The notes: a model not told the origin generated them from the letters alone. A DNA stretch of 64,000 bases from Gluconacetobacter sacchari (GCF_014174255.1 NZ_JABEQJ010000001.1:124001-188000); one strand, 5' to 3'; shown: positions 45,746-55,493, numbered from the stretch's first letter. Numbers and translations are program-made.

Positions 45746-46678
45746 TCAGCCCGCCGCCGGCGCTTCCAGGACCGGCGGGCGCACATACGGCGCCAGCAGC
45801 CGGAAATCGCCCGCGCGGGGCGAACCGGGCCGCCAGCCCAGCCCGATGGTGCGCCAGGCGTGGCAGCCCGTCACCGGCCGCACCGCCAGCGGCAGGTCGC
45901 GCAGAATGCCCGACTCCACGGCCAGGCGCGGCAGCAGGGCAACCCCCAACCCGTCCGCCACCATCTCGACCAATGTATAAAGCGAGGTCACGACGAATTC
46001 CTCGTCGCCCTCGCTGCTGGTCCAGCCCCGCTCCTGCCGGCACAGCGCCAGGGTCTGCTCGCGCAGGCAATGGCCGTCTTCCAGCAGCACCATCCGCTCG
46101 CCGGCGATGCGCCCGACCGGAATCGCGTCCAGTTCCGCCAGCGGATGATCGGCCGGCAGCAGCAGCATGAATTCGTCGCGCCACAGCGGCAGCGTCTCGG
46201 CCCCCTCGCACGGGCAGGGCATGGCCAGCAGCAGCAGGTCCAGCCGGCCCAGCGCCAGCTTGTCCAGCACGTTGCCGGTCAGATCCTCGTTCACCGACAA
46301 CCGGATCTGCGGAAAATGCCGGCGCAGCCGCGCGACCAGCCCCGGCACCACGAACGGGCCGATGGTCGGAATCACCCCGATCCTCAGCAATCCCGTCATC
46401 GGCGCGCGCGAGGCATCGGCAACGTCCTGCACCGCCTGCAACGCCTCCAGCGCGAACCGCGCCCGCGCCGCCACCTCGTCCCCGATGGGCGTAAAGACCA
46501 CGCGCTTGCCGACATTGCGGTCCAGGAGCTGAATGTCCAACTGCCGTTCCAGCGCCAGGATCCCGGCCGACAGGGTGGATTGCGTCACCGCGCAGGCCTG
46601 GGCGGCACGGCCGAAATGCCGCAGCTCCGCCAGCGTGATCAGATAGCGCAGTTGCTGCGCCGAAGGCAGTGGCGTCAT
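45746..46678 (-). CDS. oxyR: Hydrogen-peroxide-sensing regulator OxyR
   Basis: A 310-residue LysR-family activator. The N-terminal winged helix includes LRHFGRAAQACAVTQSTLSAGI. The redox cysteines C204 (EDGHCLRE) and C213 (LALCRQ) are nine residues apart, as in E. coli OxyR (C199/C208). It is divergent from ahpC, its usual target. The start is at ATG 46678, 133 bp from the ahpC start. Confidence 0.94.
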   Translation of the reverse strand: MTPLPSAQQLRYLITLAELRHFGRAAQACAVTQSTLSAGILALERQLDIQLLDRNVGKRVVFTPIGDEVAARARFALEALQAVQDVADASRAPMTGLLRIGVIPTIGPFVVPGLVARLRRHFPQIRLSVNEDLTGNVLDKLALGRLDLLLLAMPCPCEGAETLPLWRDEFMLLLPADHPLAELDAIPVGRIAGERMVLLEDGHCLREQTLALCRQERGWTSSEGDEEFVVTSLYTLVEMVADGLGVALLPRLAVESGILRDLPLAVRPVTGCHAWRTIGLGWRPGSPRAGDFRLLAPYVRPPVLEAPAAG

Positions 46679-46811
46679 CGATTGGTTCGATCGTCCGTAT
46701 ATAAATTATTCATTGGCATGATATCGCCTTCGGCGCCATAGAATGCAACCCAGGCCGAGGCCGCAGTCCGCGCGGACCATGGTCACGACCACCTATGTGC
46801 AAGGGAGCATA

Positions 46812-47357
46812 ATGATGCTGACAGTCGGCGATAAATTTCCGGAATTCGATCTGACGTCCGTCCCCGGCGGCCCGGACGGGCTGAAGGGCGACTTCGTGCA
46901 GATTTCGGACAAGACCGATGCAGGCAAGTGGAAGCTGGTCTTCTTCTGGCCGAAGGATTTCACCTTCGTCTGCCCGACCGAAATCGTCGCCTTCGGCAAG
47001 CTGGCCGGCGAATTCAAGGACCGCGACACCGTGGTCTACGGCGTGTCGATCGACAGCGAGTTCGTGCATCTGAACTGGCGCCTGCATCACGAAGACCTCA
47101 AGAGCCTCCAGATCCCGATGCTGGCCGACATCAAGCGCGAGCTGTCGACGGCGCTGGGCGTCCTGTCGCCGACGGCGGGCGTCGCCAACCGCGCCACCTT
47201 CCTGGTCGACCCGGAAGGCATCATCCGTCATGTCAGCGTCAACGACCTGTCGGTCGGCCGAAACCCGCAGGAAGTCCTGCGCATCCTCGACGCGTTGCAG
47301 AGCGACGAGCTGTGCCCGTGCAACTGGAAGCAGGGCGAAGCCTTCCTCACGCCCTGA
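46812..47357 (+). CDS. ahpC: Alkyl hydroperoxide reductase subunit C (peroxiredoxin)
   Basis: A 181-residue typical 2-Cys peroxiredoxin that reduces hydrogen peroxide and organic peroxides. The peroxidatic Cys is C54 in FTFVCPTEI; the resolving Cys is near the C-terminus in ELCPCNW (C168/C170). GGGAG precedes ATG-ATG at 46812/46815. With AhpD downstream it forms the AhpC/AhpD system, in which AhpD replaces AhpF as the reductant. Confidence 0.94.
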   Translation: MMLTVGDKFPEFDLTSVPGGPDGLKGDFVQISDKTDAGKWKLVFFWPKDFTFVCPTEIVAFGKLAGEFKDRDTVVYGVSIDSEFVHLNWRLHHEDLKSLQIPMLADIKRELSTALGVLSPTAGVANRATFLVDPEGIIRHVSVNDLSVGRNPQEVLRILDALQSDELCPCNWKQGEAFLTP

Positions 47358-47374
47358 TCGCTCCCGACCAGGCC

Positions 47375-47396
47375 GGCCCGGCCGCATGGCCGGGCC
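47375..47396 (+). terminator. Strong hairpin between ahpC and ahpD
   Basis: GGCCCGGCC-GCAT-GGCCGGGCC gives a perfect 9-bp GC stem and a 4-base loop 17 bp after the ahpC stop. No T-run follows, so it may be a pause or RNA-stabilising hairpin that lowers ahpD expression relative to ahpC rather than a full terminator. Confidence 0.6.
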
Positions 47397-47567
47397 ATTC
47401 CCCGCCGCTCCAGCCCATCCGGGCGGCGGGACGTGGGTCCGATCGCCCGAGGGGCGACGCGCCCGATCACGCTGACGGGGCCCGTTCATCCCCCGTCCGT
47501 TCATTTGCCGAGGCCCCACGCGACCGTCCATCCGGCCGGGTGCCTCCGCCCAGCAGGTCAGCCCGCC

Positions 47568-48110
47568 ATGTCGATCGAATCGCTCAAGGAACGCCTTCCG
47601 GACTACGCGAAGGATCTGAAGCTCAATCTCGGTTCCCTGGCCAACGACATCACCCTGTCGCCGCAGCAACTGGCCGGAACCTTCGTCGCCTCCGCGCTGG
47701 CCGCGCGCAATGACGAGGTCACGCGCGCCATCGTGGCCGAATACCGCACCGTCCTGACGCCCGAGGCGCTCGACGCCGCCAAGGCCGCCGCGTCCATCAT
47801 GGGCATGAACAACATCTATTACCGCTTCGTGCATATGGTCGAAGGCGACTACGCCAAGATGCCGGCGCGGCTGCGGATGAACGTCATCGGCCGGCCGGGC
47901 GTCGAGAAGCTGGATTTCGAACTGTGGGCCCTCGCCGTCTCGGCCATCAACGGCTGCGGCCTGTGCGTCGAAAGCCACGAGCGCGTGGTGCGCGAGGGCG
48001 GGCTGTCGGCCGAACAGGTCCAGACCGCGATTCGCATCGCCGCCACGATCCACGGCGTCGCCGCGACGCTGGACGGCGCCGCCGCCCTGGGCGAGATCCC
48101 CGCGATCTGA
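47568..48110 (+). CDS. ahpD: Alkylhydroperoxidase AhpD
   Basis: A 180-residue all-helical protein of the AhpD/CMD family. The CxxC motif is C130-G-L-C133 with H137 ([10 protein letters not shown]), the proton relay found in AhpD. It regenerates AhpC with electrons from dihydrolipoamide in known systems. It is 210 bp after ahpC on the same strand. Confidence 0.93.
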   Translation: MSIESLKERLPDYAKDLKLNLGSLANDITLSPQQLAGTFVASALAARNDEVTRAIVAEYRTVLTPEALDAAKAAASIMGMNNIYYRFVHMVEGDYAKMPARLRMNVIGRPGVEKLDFELWALAVSAINGCGLCVESHERVVREGGLSAEQVQTAIRIAATIHGVAATLDGAAALGEIPAI

Positions 48111-48116
48111 CCCCCC

Positions 48117-48139
48117 GCCCGGCGCGCCCCGCGCCGGGC
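48117..48139 (+). terminator. Terminator hairpin after ahpD
   Basis: GCCCGGCGCG-CCC-CGCGCCGGGC forms a perfect 10-bp stem starting 6 bp after the ahpD stop. A run of six T lies at 48157-48162. The distance to the T-run is longer than in a textbook terminator, but the stem is very strong. Confidence 0.6.
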
Positions 48140-48245
48140 CGGTTCTCCCGCCGTCATTTTTTCCGGCGCGGACTGTTGCCAGAATCGCCGGGCTTTGTTA
48201 ATTCGCCCACCACACACGGACGAGGGGCCTCCACCCCCAGCCGAT

Positions 48246-48322
<77 letters not shown>

Positions 48323-48343
48323 CCCTCCCCGAAAAACCACGTC

Positions 48344-49453
48344 TCACGGCGCCCGATAGGTCACGCGATAGATCGCGCCGGCCAGGTCGTCGCTCACCAG
48401 CACGCTGCCGTCCGGCAGGGGCAGCACGTCCGCCGGGCGCCCCCACGGCGCCTCGTCCTCCTGAAATCCGTCCAGCAACGGCGTATAGGACGCAACGGCG
48501 CCATCCGGCCCGAAACGGACCGCCATCACCCGATAGCCCGCCAGCCGGCTGCGATTCCACGATCCATGCTCCGCGATCAGCACCGCGCCGCGATAGGAGG
48601 CGGGAAACATGCGGCCGGCATAAAAACGCATGCCCAGCGCCGCCACATGCGCCCCCAGCTTCAGCACCGGCGGGGTAAAGCTGCGGCAATCGACCCCACG
48701 CCCGAACCGCGGGTCCGCCAGGTCCCCCTGGTGGCAATAGGGATAGCCGAAGGACTCGCCTGGCCGGTCCAGCCGGTTCAACTCGTCGCTGGGAATATCG
48801 TCCCCCAGCAGGTCGCGCCCGTTATCGGTGAACCACAGCGTGCCGGTGCCCTTCTGCCAGTCGAACCCCACGCTGTTGCGAATCCCCCAGGCGATGTCCT
48901 CGCGGCCCGAGCCGTCGGGATTCATCCGCATCAGCTTGCCGAAGCGATGGCCGACATCGCAGATATTGCATGGTGCGCCGATCGGCACATACAGCCTGCC
49001 ATCCGGCCCGAAGGCGATGAATTTCCAGCCATGGTCGCCCATCTGCCACGGCAGGTCCGACACCGCGACCACGGGCTTCGGCGGGTCGTCCAGATGGTCC
49101 TCGATCCCCCGCAGCACCACGATGTCGCGCACGTCCGAGACATACAGGTCGCCATCATGGAAGGCGACGCCCACCGGCATGGTCAGCCCGCGCGCCACGA
49201 CCCGCACCCGCGCGGTCCCGGTGGGCCCGCCGGTCACCGCATAGACCACGCCACCGGTCATCGATCCCACGAACAGCGTTCCCCGCGCCCCCAGCGCCAT
49301 CTCCCGCGCCGAGGGCACCTGGTCGGTATAGACCGCGACATGGAACCCCGCCGGCAGGCGCAGCCGCTCGACCGGCGGCGCGGCCCGCCCCGCCGACGGC
49401 ACCGCCAGCGCCAGCACGGCGGCCAGACAAGCCATCAGCCCGTATCGCCTCAT
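48344..49453 (-). CDS. PQQ-dependent sugar dehydrogenase, L-sorbosone dehydrogenase-like
   Basis: A 369-residue exported six-blade propeller of the soluble-glucose/sorbosone dehydrogenase family. It has a signal peptide (about 1-24) and family motifs including MPVGVAFHDGDLYV, DHGWKFIAFGPDGRLYV (about 141-157), WGIRNSVGFDW and [18 protein letters not shown] near residue 295 carries the His/Trp region that holds PQQ. GGAGGAGACG precedes the start. It is unrelated to the XoxF-like quinoprotein at the left end except for the cofactor. Substrate is likely an aldose or sorbosone; not proven. Confidence 0.86.
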   Translation of the reverse strand: MRRYGLMACLAAVLALAVPSAGRAAPPVERLRLPAGFHVAVYTDQVPSAREMALGARGTLFVGSMTGGVVYAVTGGPTGTARVRVVARGLTMPVGVAFHDGDLYVSDVRDIVVLRGIEDHLDDPPKPVVAVSDLPWQMGDHGWKFIAFGPDGRLYVPIGAPCNICDVGHRFGKLMRMNPDGSGREDIAWGIRNSVGFDWQKGTGTLWFTDNGRDLLGDDIPSDELNRLDRPGESFGYPYCHQGDLADPRFGRGVDCRSFTPPVLKLGAHVAALGMRFYAGRMFPASYRGAVLIAEHGSWNRSRLAGYRVMAVRFGPDGAVASYTPLLDGFQEDEAPWGRPADVLPLPDGSVLVSDDLAGAIYRVTYRAP

Positions 49454-49472
49454 CCCGCGTCTCCTCCGCCCG

Positions 49473-49952
49473 TCATGGCGCCGCCACGCGCGCCAGCATC
49501 AGCGCCAGCCCCTCGGCGCCCTGGCACACATCGGTCCATGTCACGTCGAACGCCCGCGCATCCCCGTAATAGGGGTCGGCCACCCCCTCCCCTTCCCGCC
49601 CCGGCACATGATCCAGCAACAGCGAGAGGTCAGCCGTCGAATCGATCGGCCGGCGCTTGTCCAATATCTTCAGATGGCCCGGATCGAGGGCCACGATATG
49701 GGTAAAGGTCCGAAAATCGGCCGCCTCGACCCTCCGCGCGCGACACTCGCCGATGTCCAGCCCATGCCGCCGCGCCACCATCTGCGCCCGCCGGTCGGGC
49801 GCCTCGCCGTGATGCCAGTCCCCGGTCCCCGCCGAATCGACCAGCCCCTCCACGCCATGCCGCCGCGCGGCGACCCGAAACGCGGCCTCGGCCAGCGGCG
49901 AGCGGCAGATATTGCCGGTGCAGACAAACAGAACGGCAGGGCGAACGGCCAT
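49473..49952 (-). CDS. Low-molecular-weight protein tyrosine phosphatase
   Basis: A 159-residue phosphatase or arsenate-reductase-fold protein. The P-loop CTGNICRSP (C11, R17) and the general-acid motif DPYYG near the C-terminus are both intact, favouring a tyrosine phosphatase over an arsenate reductase. There is no partner kinase or polysaccharide operon nearby. The start at 49952 gives a family-typical N-terminus. Confidence 0.9.
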   Translation of the reverse strand: MAVRPAVLFVCTGNICRSPLAEAAFRVAARRHGVEGLVDSAGTGDWHHGEAPDRRAQMVARRHGLDIGECRARRVEAADFRTFTHIVALDPGHLKILDKRRPIDSTADLSLLLDHVPGREGEGVADPYYGDARAFDVTWTDVCQGAEGLALMLARVAAP

Positions 49953-50105
49953 CGCGCGGTTTCCATCCTCGGCTGGGGCATGGCGGTGCGAAGTCCGCCA
50001 TGATGGCGGCAGAGAGACGACCCTGTCGAGCATCGCTTTTTAAATTCGGGGCCGAGCCGCCCGCCCCCCGCCAAAAGACAGTCGCCCCCTCGGGAACCCC
50101 GGCCG

Positions 50106-50945
50106 TCACGCCATCATCGGGTCGAGGGGCTTCCGGCCATTCATCATGGCCCCGAACGCGCGCGCCATCGGCGCCGTATCCGACCGACAGACCAGCGTCA
50201 GGGCGAGCGATCCGCACGGCTCCGTCACCACCGCGCGCCCTCCGCCCAGAAGATGCGGCAACAGCGTCATGCCGATGCCGGCTTCCACGCAACCGAGGAT
50301 CGCCTCCACCGAGCCGAGCTCCACGATACGCGCCCTCCAGCTTTTCCGGCGCAGGATGGCGTCGAGCCGCGCGCGGCACACGCATCCCTCCCCGAACGCG
50401 AATGCCTGCCCAAGCCTCTCCGGCGGCCGGTCGCCCGGCCGGAACAGCGCAAGGGGCATCCGCCGCAACGGCATCGACGGCAGGGCCGGCGCGCCGAAAC
50501 CCTCGGCGACGATCGCCGCATCCAGCGCGCCGCGCTCCACCTCCGCGACAAGCTGGCGCGACACCCCCGTCACCAGCCGCAGATCGACACCGCCATGCGC
50601 GGCCAGAAAACGCGCGACCCCATCCGGCAGGATCGACGCCGCCACGATGGCGATCGCACCGAGCCGGAACGGTCCCGACCATGGCCGGTCGTCCCCCCGC
50701 GCCGTCGCCACCGCCTCGGCGACCAGCGCCTCGATCCTCCCGGCGAAGGGCAGCAGCCGCGTCCCCGCCGCCGTCAGCCTGACCCCGCGCGGCAGCCGCT
50801 CGAACAGCGGCGCGCCGAGCGCGTCCTCGAACTGGCTGATCCGGGCCGAAAGCGCTGATTGCACGGTTCCCAGCCGCTCGGCCGCCGCCGAGATCGATCC
50901 GCTTTCCGCGACGATACGAAAGGCATGAATGGCGCGCATATCCAT
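50106..50945 (-). CDS. LysR-type transcriptional regulator
   Basis: A 279-residue LysR-family protein. The helix-turn-helix is at the N-terminus (MRAIHAFRIVAESGSISAAAERLGTVQSALSARISQ); the rest is a periplasmic-binding-like effector domain. It is divergent from an alpha/beta hydrolase gene, with 78 bp between starts, and is probably its regulator. Ligand unknown. Confidence 0.88.
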   Translation of the reverse strand: MDMRAIHAFRIVAESGSISAAAERLGTVQSALSARISQFEDALGAPLFERLPRGVRLTAAGTRLLPFAGRIEALVAEAVATARGDDRPWSGPFRLGAIAIVAASILPDGVARFLAAHGGVDLRLVTGVSRQLVAEVERGALDAAIVAEGFGAPALPSMPLRRMPLALFRPGDRPPERLGQAFAFGEGCVCRARLDAILRRKSWRARIVELGSVEAILGCVEAGIGMTLLPHLLGGGRAVVTEPCGSLALTLVCRSDTAPMARAFGAMMNGRKPLDPMMA

Positions 50946-51023
50946 ACGGCATCGTAAAACGCGATATCGGAAATCTCAATGCATCGTTGGTCGCGATGGC
51001 TCCGCGCGTCCAGGATGACCGCC

Positions 51024-51929
51024 ATGACACAGGCACCCACCCCCCGCACCATCCTCACCGCCTCGCTCGACATCGCGTTCGAGGAGAGCGGCCCGACGAA
51101 CGGCGTCCCCGTCATCCTGCTTCATGGCTGGCCTGACGACGTACGAACGTGGGATCGCATCGCCCCCGCCCTCCGCGCCGCCGGTTTCCGGGTTCTCGTC
51201 CCTTTCCTGCGCGGCTTCGGCGGCACGCGCTTTCGCGACCCCGGCGCCATGCGCTCCGGCCAGCTTTCGGCCCTGGCCCGCGATGTCCTCGATTTCGCCG
51301 ACGCGCTGGGGATCGGACGGTTCGCGATCGTCGGTCACGATTGGGGGGCTCGCGCCGCCTATATCGCGGCCTGCGTGGCGCCCGACCGCATCGCGGCCTG
51401 CGCGGCGCTCTCGGTCGGCTGGGGCACCAACGATGCGGACCAGGTCCTGCCGCTGCCGCAGGCGCGGAATTACTGGTATCACTGGCTGATGGCGCTCCCG
51501 CGCGGCGAAGCCCTGGTCCGCGACGACCGGCGCGCCTTCACCCGCTATATCTGGTCGATCTGGACCGCCGCGTGGACGATCCCGGACGCCGCGTTCGACG
51601 CGACCGCGGCCGCTTTCGACACGCCGGACTGGGCGGACGTCGTCCTGCATTCCTATCGCGCGCGCTGGGGCCTGGCCGCCCCCGACCCCACATGCGCGGC
51701 GCTGGAGGCGCGCGTGCGCGCGGCCCCGACGATCCATGTGCCCACTCTGATGTTGCATGGCGGCAGCGATCCCTGCAACGCGCCGGTCACGTCCGAGGGC
51801 AAGGACGCCCTGTTCGGCGCGGCATACGAACGGCACATCCTGCCGCATGTCGGCCACTTCCCGCAGCGCGAGGCGCCGGATGCCGTCCTGCGCCCGCTGC
51901 TGCCCTTCCTGCTCCGCTCCTTCGCCTGA
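51024..51929 (+). CDS. Alpha/beta hydrolase, epoxide-hydrolase-like
   Basis: A 301-residue hydrolase. The oxyanion segment HGWPDDVRTW (about 35-44), the nucleophile elbow VGHDWGA with Asp as nucleophile (about 102), and the catalytic His in LPHVGHFPQREAP (about 275) fit the epoxide hydrolase/dehalogenase group rather than serine esterases. AGGA is spaced for ATG 51024; upstream ATGs at 51015 and 50979 are in frame. Confidence 0.87.
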   Translation: MTQAPTPRTILTASLDIAFEESGPTNGVPVILLHGWPDDVRTWDRIAPALRAAGFRVLVPFLRGFGGTRFRDPGAMRSGQLSALARDVLDFADALGIGRFAIVGHDWGARAAYIAACVAPDRIAACAALSVGWGTNDADQVLPLPQARNYWYHWLMALPRGEALVRDDRRAFTRYIWSIWTAAWTIPDAAFDATAAAFDTPDWADVVLHSYRARWGLAAPDPTCAALEARVRAAPTIHVPTLMLHGGSDPCNAPVTSEGKDALFGAAYERHILPHVGHFPQREAPDAVLRPLLPFLLRSFA

Positions 51930-51931
51930 CC

Positions 51932-52789
51932 CTACGCGCCGATTTCGTGATCCAGCCCGATATCCAGCGCCCGCACCGTATGGGTCAGCCAGCCGACGGA
52001 GAGGATATCCACCCCCGTCGCGGCGATCGCGGGCGCGCTCTCGGGCGTGATCCCGCCCGAGGCCTCGGTCACGGCGCGCCCGTCCACCATCGCCACCGCC
52101 TCGCGCAGCATCTCCGGCGTCATATTGTCCAGCAGGAACGCATCCGCTCCTCCGGCCCGCAACGCCTGCGCCAACTGGTCGAGCGTATCGACTTCCAGTT
52201 CGATACTGACCAGATGCCCCGCCCGCGCCCGCGCCGCCGCCAGCGCATGCGCGACATCGCCGCCGGCCAGCGCGATGTGATTGTCCTTGATCAGGATCGC
52301 GTCATCCAGCCGGAAACGATGATTCGCCCCGCCCCCGGCCCGCACGGCATATTTCTGGATCGCCCGCATCCCCGGCAGCGTCTTGCGCGTGCAGCAGACG
52401 CGCGCCTTCGTCCCCGCGACGGCCCGGACGATCCCGGCGGTGGCGGTCGCGATCCCGCATAGATGCGAGAGGAAATTCAGCGCCACCCGCTCGCCGCCCA
52501 GGATCGCCGGCGCCGGCCCGGCCACGCGCGCGATCCGCTCGCCCGGCGCCACCGCGCCGCCATCCGGCCGCTCGATCTCGAAGCGCACCGAAGGGTCCAT
52601 CAGCGTAAAGGCCAGTCGGGCCAGCGCCAGCCCCGCCACCACCCCGGGCTGGCGCGCCACCAGCGCGGTGTGCAGCACCTGGCCGGGCTTCGCCAGCGCA
52701 TCGGTGGTCAGGTCGCCGCCACAGCCAAGGTCTTCCAGCAACCCCGCGCGCACCAGCGGTTCCAGCATCACATCGGGCAAAGGCGTCAT
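51932..52789 (-). CDS. nadC: Nicotinate-nucleotide pyrophosphorylase (quinolinate phosphoribosyltransferase)
   Basis: Converts quinolinate and PRPP to nicotinate mononucleotide. The 285 residues show the TRKTLPGMRAIQKYAVRAGGGANHRF segment (about 137-162), the IKDNH motif and GITPESAP at the phosphate site. It overlaps nadB by ATGA and is the last gene of the nadA-nadB-nadC operon. Confidence 0.95.
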   Translation of the reverse strand: MTPLPDVMLEPLVRAGLLEDLGCGGDLTTDALAKPGQVLHTALVARQPGVVAGLALARLAFTLMDPSVRFEIERPDGGAVAPGERIARVAGPAPAILGGERVALNFLSHLCGIATATAGIVRAVAGTKARVCCTRKTLPGMRAIQKYAVRAGGGANHRFRLDDAILIKDNHIALAGGDVAHALAAARARAGHLVSIELEVDTLDQLAQALRAGGADAFLLDNMTPEMLREAVAMVDGRAVTEASGGITPESAPAIAATGVDILSVGWLTHTVRALDIGLDHEIGA

Positions 52790-54327
52790 GGCACGGTCAT
52801 TCCATCGGCTGAAGCAGGAACAGGATCACGGGACGACAGACCGGCCAGCAGCACCCGCGCCCGCCCCACGGTCAGGCGCGAATGCGCGGCCACCGGCGCC
52901 GTCGCCGGATAATCGGTACGAGAATGCCCACCCCGGCTCTCCCGCCGCTCCAGCGCCGCCAGGCACAGCATGGCACCGACCAGGGCCCGGTCGTCGGTGG
53001 CGACATGCGGGGCCAGCATGCGCGCGGCCCGCGCCAGCCCGGCCTCATCGCGCAGGATCCCGGCGGCACGACCCAGACAGGCATGAAGATCCGCCAGATC
53101 CACCCCATCCCCGGCATCGGGTACCGGCTCGCCGAGCGAACGCGGCACCGGCAGGGACACGGCATCCAGGTCGCGCGCCACGAACCCCGCGCAGACGAAG
53201 GCCTCCAGCAGCGAATTGCTGGCCAGCCGGTTGGCCCCGTGCAACCCGGTCGAGGCCGCCTCGCCGCACGCCCACAGGCCGGGCACGCTGCTGCGCCCGT
53301 TCAGGTCGGTCTCGATCCCGCCCATGTGGTAATGCACCGCCGGCCGCACCGGAATCGGCTGCCGGTCGGGGTCCAGCCCCCGCGCCGCGCAGGCCCGCGC
53401 GATGCCGGGAAAATGCCGCGCGAAATCCCCCCGCGTCGCCGCCCGCGCATCCAGCAGCACCTGGTGCCCGGCCGCCAGATGGGCGGCGATCGCCCGCGCC
53501 ACCACGTCGCGCGGCGCCAGCCCGTCGGTAAAGCACGCCCCGGTCTCATCGACCAGAATCGCACCCGCGCCCCGCACCGCCTCGCTGACCAGCGCGCGCG
53601 GCGCGCCATCCGGCCCGCCGGCCAGCGCGGTCGGATGAAACTGCACGAACTCCATGTCCCGCAGCACCGCCCCGGCCCGCGCGGCACAGGCCAGCCCCAG
53701 CCCCTGCCCGCCCGGCGGGCTGGTGGTGGCGGGAAACAACGCCCCCACCCCGCCGGTGGCGATCACGCAGGCAGCGGTCGGCAACGCCACGACCACCCCG
53801 CCTTGCACGATCTCGACTCCAGCCACCCGCCCGTCGCGCACCACCAGCCGCCGCAGGCGCGCGCCCTCCAGCACCGTGACGCGCGGCGTCGCCCGCACCC
53901 GCGCCACCAGCGCCCGCATGGTCTCGGCACCCGTCCCGTCGCCCCCCGCGTGGGCGATGCGGGCACGGCAATGCGCGGCCTCCAGATGCAGGTCGGGCCG
54001 TCCATCGGCCCCGGGGTCGAACACCACGCCCAGAGCGCGCAGCCCCGCCACCGCATCCGGCCCGGCCCCGACGATGGCCGAAACCGCGTCCGGCACGCAC
54101 AGCCCGGCGCCCGCCGCCAGCGTGTCGGCCACGTGCAGGGCAACCGTATCATCTGCCCCGATCGCCGCCGCGATCCCGCCCTGCGCCAGCGCGCTGGCGG
54201 CATCCCGCCCCAGCGGGGCGGGCGACAGCAGCACGCAGGGCCGGTCCATCAGCAGCGCGGTCGCCAGACCGGCCAGCCCGCCCCCGGCAATTACCGGCTG
54301 TCCGGCCAGGGCGGCGAAACCGGTCAC
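52786..54327 (-). CDS. nadB: L-aspartate oxidase
   Basis: FAD enzyme oxidising L-aspartate to iminoaspartate. The 513 residues start with the FAD-binding segment PVIAGGGLAGLATALLM. Catalytic-domain motifs include RFEAAHCRARIAHAGGDGTG-type and FVQFHPTAL (about 228-236) and HYHMGGIETD (about 333-342). GTG start overlaps the nadA stop (GTGA). Product passes to NadA. Confidence 0.94.
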   Translation of the reverse strand: MTGFAALAGQPVIAGGGLAGLATALLMDRPCVLLSPAPLGRDAASALAQGGIAAAIGADDTVALHVADTLAAGAGLCVPDAVSAIVGAGPDAVAGLRALGVVFDPGADGRPDLHLEAAHCRARIAHAGGDGTGAETMRALVARVRATPRVTVLEGARLRRLVVRDGRVAGVEIVQGGVVVALPTAACVIATGGVGALFPATTSPPGGQGLGLACAARAGAVLRDMEFVQFHPTALAGGPDGAPRALVSEAVRGAGAILVDETGACFTDGLAPRDVVARAIAAHLAAGHQVLLDARAATRGDFARHFPGIARACAARGLDPDRQPIPVRPAVHYHMGGIETDLNGRSSVPGLWACGEAASTGLHGANRLASNSLLEAFVCAGFVARDLDAVSLPVPRSLGEPVPDAGDGVDLADLHACLGRAAGILRDEAGLARAARMLAPHVATDDRALVGAMLCLAALERRESRGGHSRTDYPATAPVAAHSRLTVGRARVLLAGLSSRDPVPASADGMTVP

Positions 54328-55307
54328 GCCGCCAGCATCCGTTCGACCGCGCGCCGGCCGCCCGCCACCAGGTGCGGCGGAATCGTCACCTCATGGCTCA
54401 TGGTCTCCAGCGCATGGCGGATGGCCCGCAGGCTGATGCGCTTCATGTGCGGGCACAGATTGCACGGGCGGACGAACTCCACCTCCGGGTGCGCGGCGGC
54501 CAGATTGTCGCTCATGGAACATTCCGTCACCAGCAGCACCTTCCGGTGCGCGCCGCTGGCCACGAAATCCGACATCGCCGCCGTCGAGCCCGAAAAATCG
54601 GCCTCCGCCACCACGGCGGGCGGGCATTCCGGATGCGCCAGCACCGCCACGTCGGGATTATCGGCGCGCCAGTCGCGGATCTCCTGCGGCGTGAAGCGCT
54701 CATGCACCTCGCAATGGCCGCGCCAGGTGATGATCTCCACCCCCGTCTCGCGCTGCACGTTCTGCGCCAGGAACTCGTCGGGGATCATGATGACGCGCGG
54801 CACGCCCAGGCTCTCCACGATCCGCCGCGCATTGGCCGAGGTGCAGCAGATGTCGCTCTCCGCCTTCACCTCGGCGGTGCTGTTCACATAGGTCACCACC
54901 GGCACGCCGGGGTGCGCGCGACGCAGGGCGCGCACATCCTCGGCGGTGATCGAATCGGCCAGCGAGCACCCCGCCTCCAGCGACGGCATCAGCACCGTGC
55001 GGTCGGGATTCATCAGCTTCGCGGTCTCGGCCATGAAATGCACGCCGGCCATCACGATCACCTCGGCCTCCAGCCCCTGCGCGTCGCGCGCCAGCGCCAG
55101 GCTGTCGCCCCGAATGTCGGCAACACAGTGGAAGATCTCGGGCGTCTGGTAATTATGCGCCAGAATCACCGCGCGCCGCCGCCGCTTCAGTTCCAGGATG
55201 GCCGCGATATCGTCGGCGAACAGCTCCCATTCCAGACGCGGCACGACACGGGCGACACGCGCGTACAGCGCGTCAAGCTGGGACGGAGCGGCAAGGGTTT
55301 CGGACAT
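54324..55307 (-). CDS. nadA: Quinolinate synthase
   Basis: Iron-sulfur enzyme condensing iminoaspartate with dihydroxyacetone phosphate. The 327 residues carry three cluster cysteines in LEAGCSLAD, DICCTSAN and CNLCPHM, plus the AHNYQTPEI and HPECPP motifs. GGAGGAG stands upstream of GTG (55310) and ATG (55307); ATG is chosen. A palindrome at its promoter and the NrtR gene upstream point to repression when NAD or ADP-ribose levels are adequate. Confidence 0.95.
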   Translation of the reverse strand: MSETLAAPSQLDALYARVARVVPRLEWELFADDIAAILELKRRRRAVILAHNYQTPEIFHCVADIRGDSLALARDAQGLEAEVIVMAGVHFMAETAKLMNPDRTVLMPSLEAGCSLADSITAEDVRALRRAHPGVPVVTYVNSTAEVKAESDICCTSANARRIVESLGVPRVIMIPDEFLAQNVQRETGVEIITWRGHCEVHERFTPQEIRDWRADNPDVAVLAHPECPPAVVAEADFSGSTAAMSDFVASGAHRKVLLVTECSMSDNLAAAHPEVEFVRPCNLCPHMKRISLRAIRHALETMSHEVTIPPHLVAGGRRAVERMLAA

Positions 55308-55325
55308 CACGGTCTCCTCCGACCT

Positions 55326-55346
55326 TTATACTCATCTTGAGCATAA
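55326..55346. promoter_or_regulatory. Candidate NrtR operator at the nadA promoter
   Basis: A 21-bp imperfect palindrome with arms TTATACTCA and TGAGCATAA around TCT (one mismatched pair), 18 bp upstream of the nadA ATG. It contains the -10-like TATAAA on the minus strand, so a bound repressor would block the promoter. The NrtR-family gene lies 148 bp further up. Confidence 0.65.
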
Positions 55347-55493
55347 TTTAGATACATAACGTCGCTCTCGTGCTGTTCAACCCGCACGCGGCCCACGTCA
55401 AGCCGCACGATCGCGCCGCCCACCGCCCCTCACGAAGAAAACGGCATGGTTCCAGGTCGTTGGCACCCGCAAACATATCCGTGAACGCCAACG

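Noticed and set aside
46679-46811. An OxyR binding site between oxyR and ahpC
   Set aside because: One is expected there, but I could not align the sequence convincingly to the ATAG-N7-CTAT spacing, so I do not list a site.
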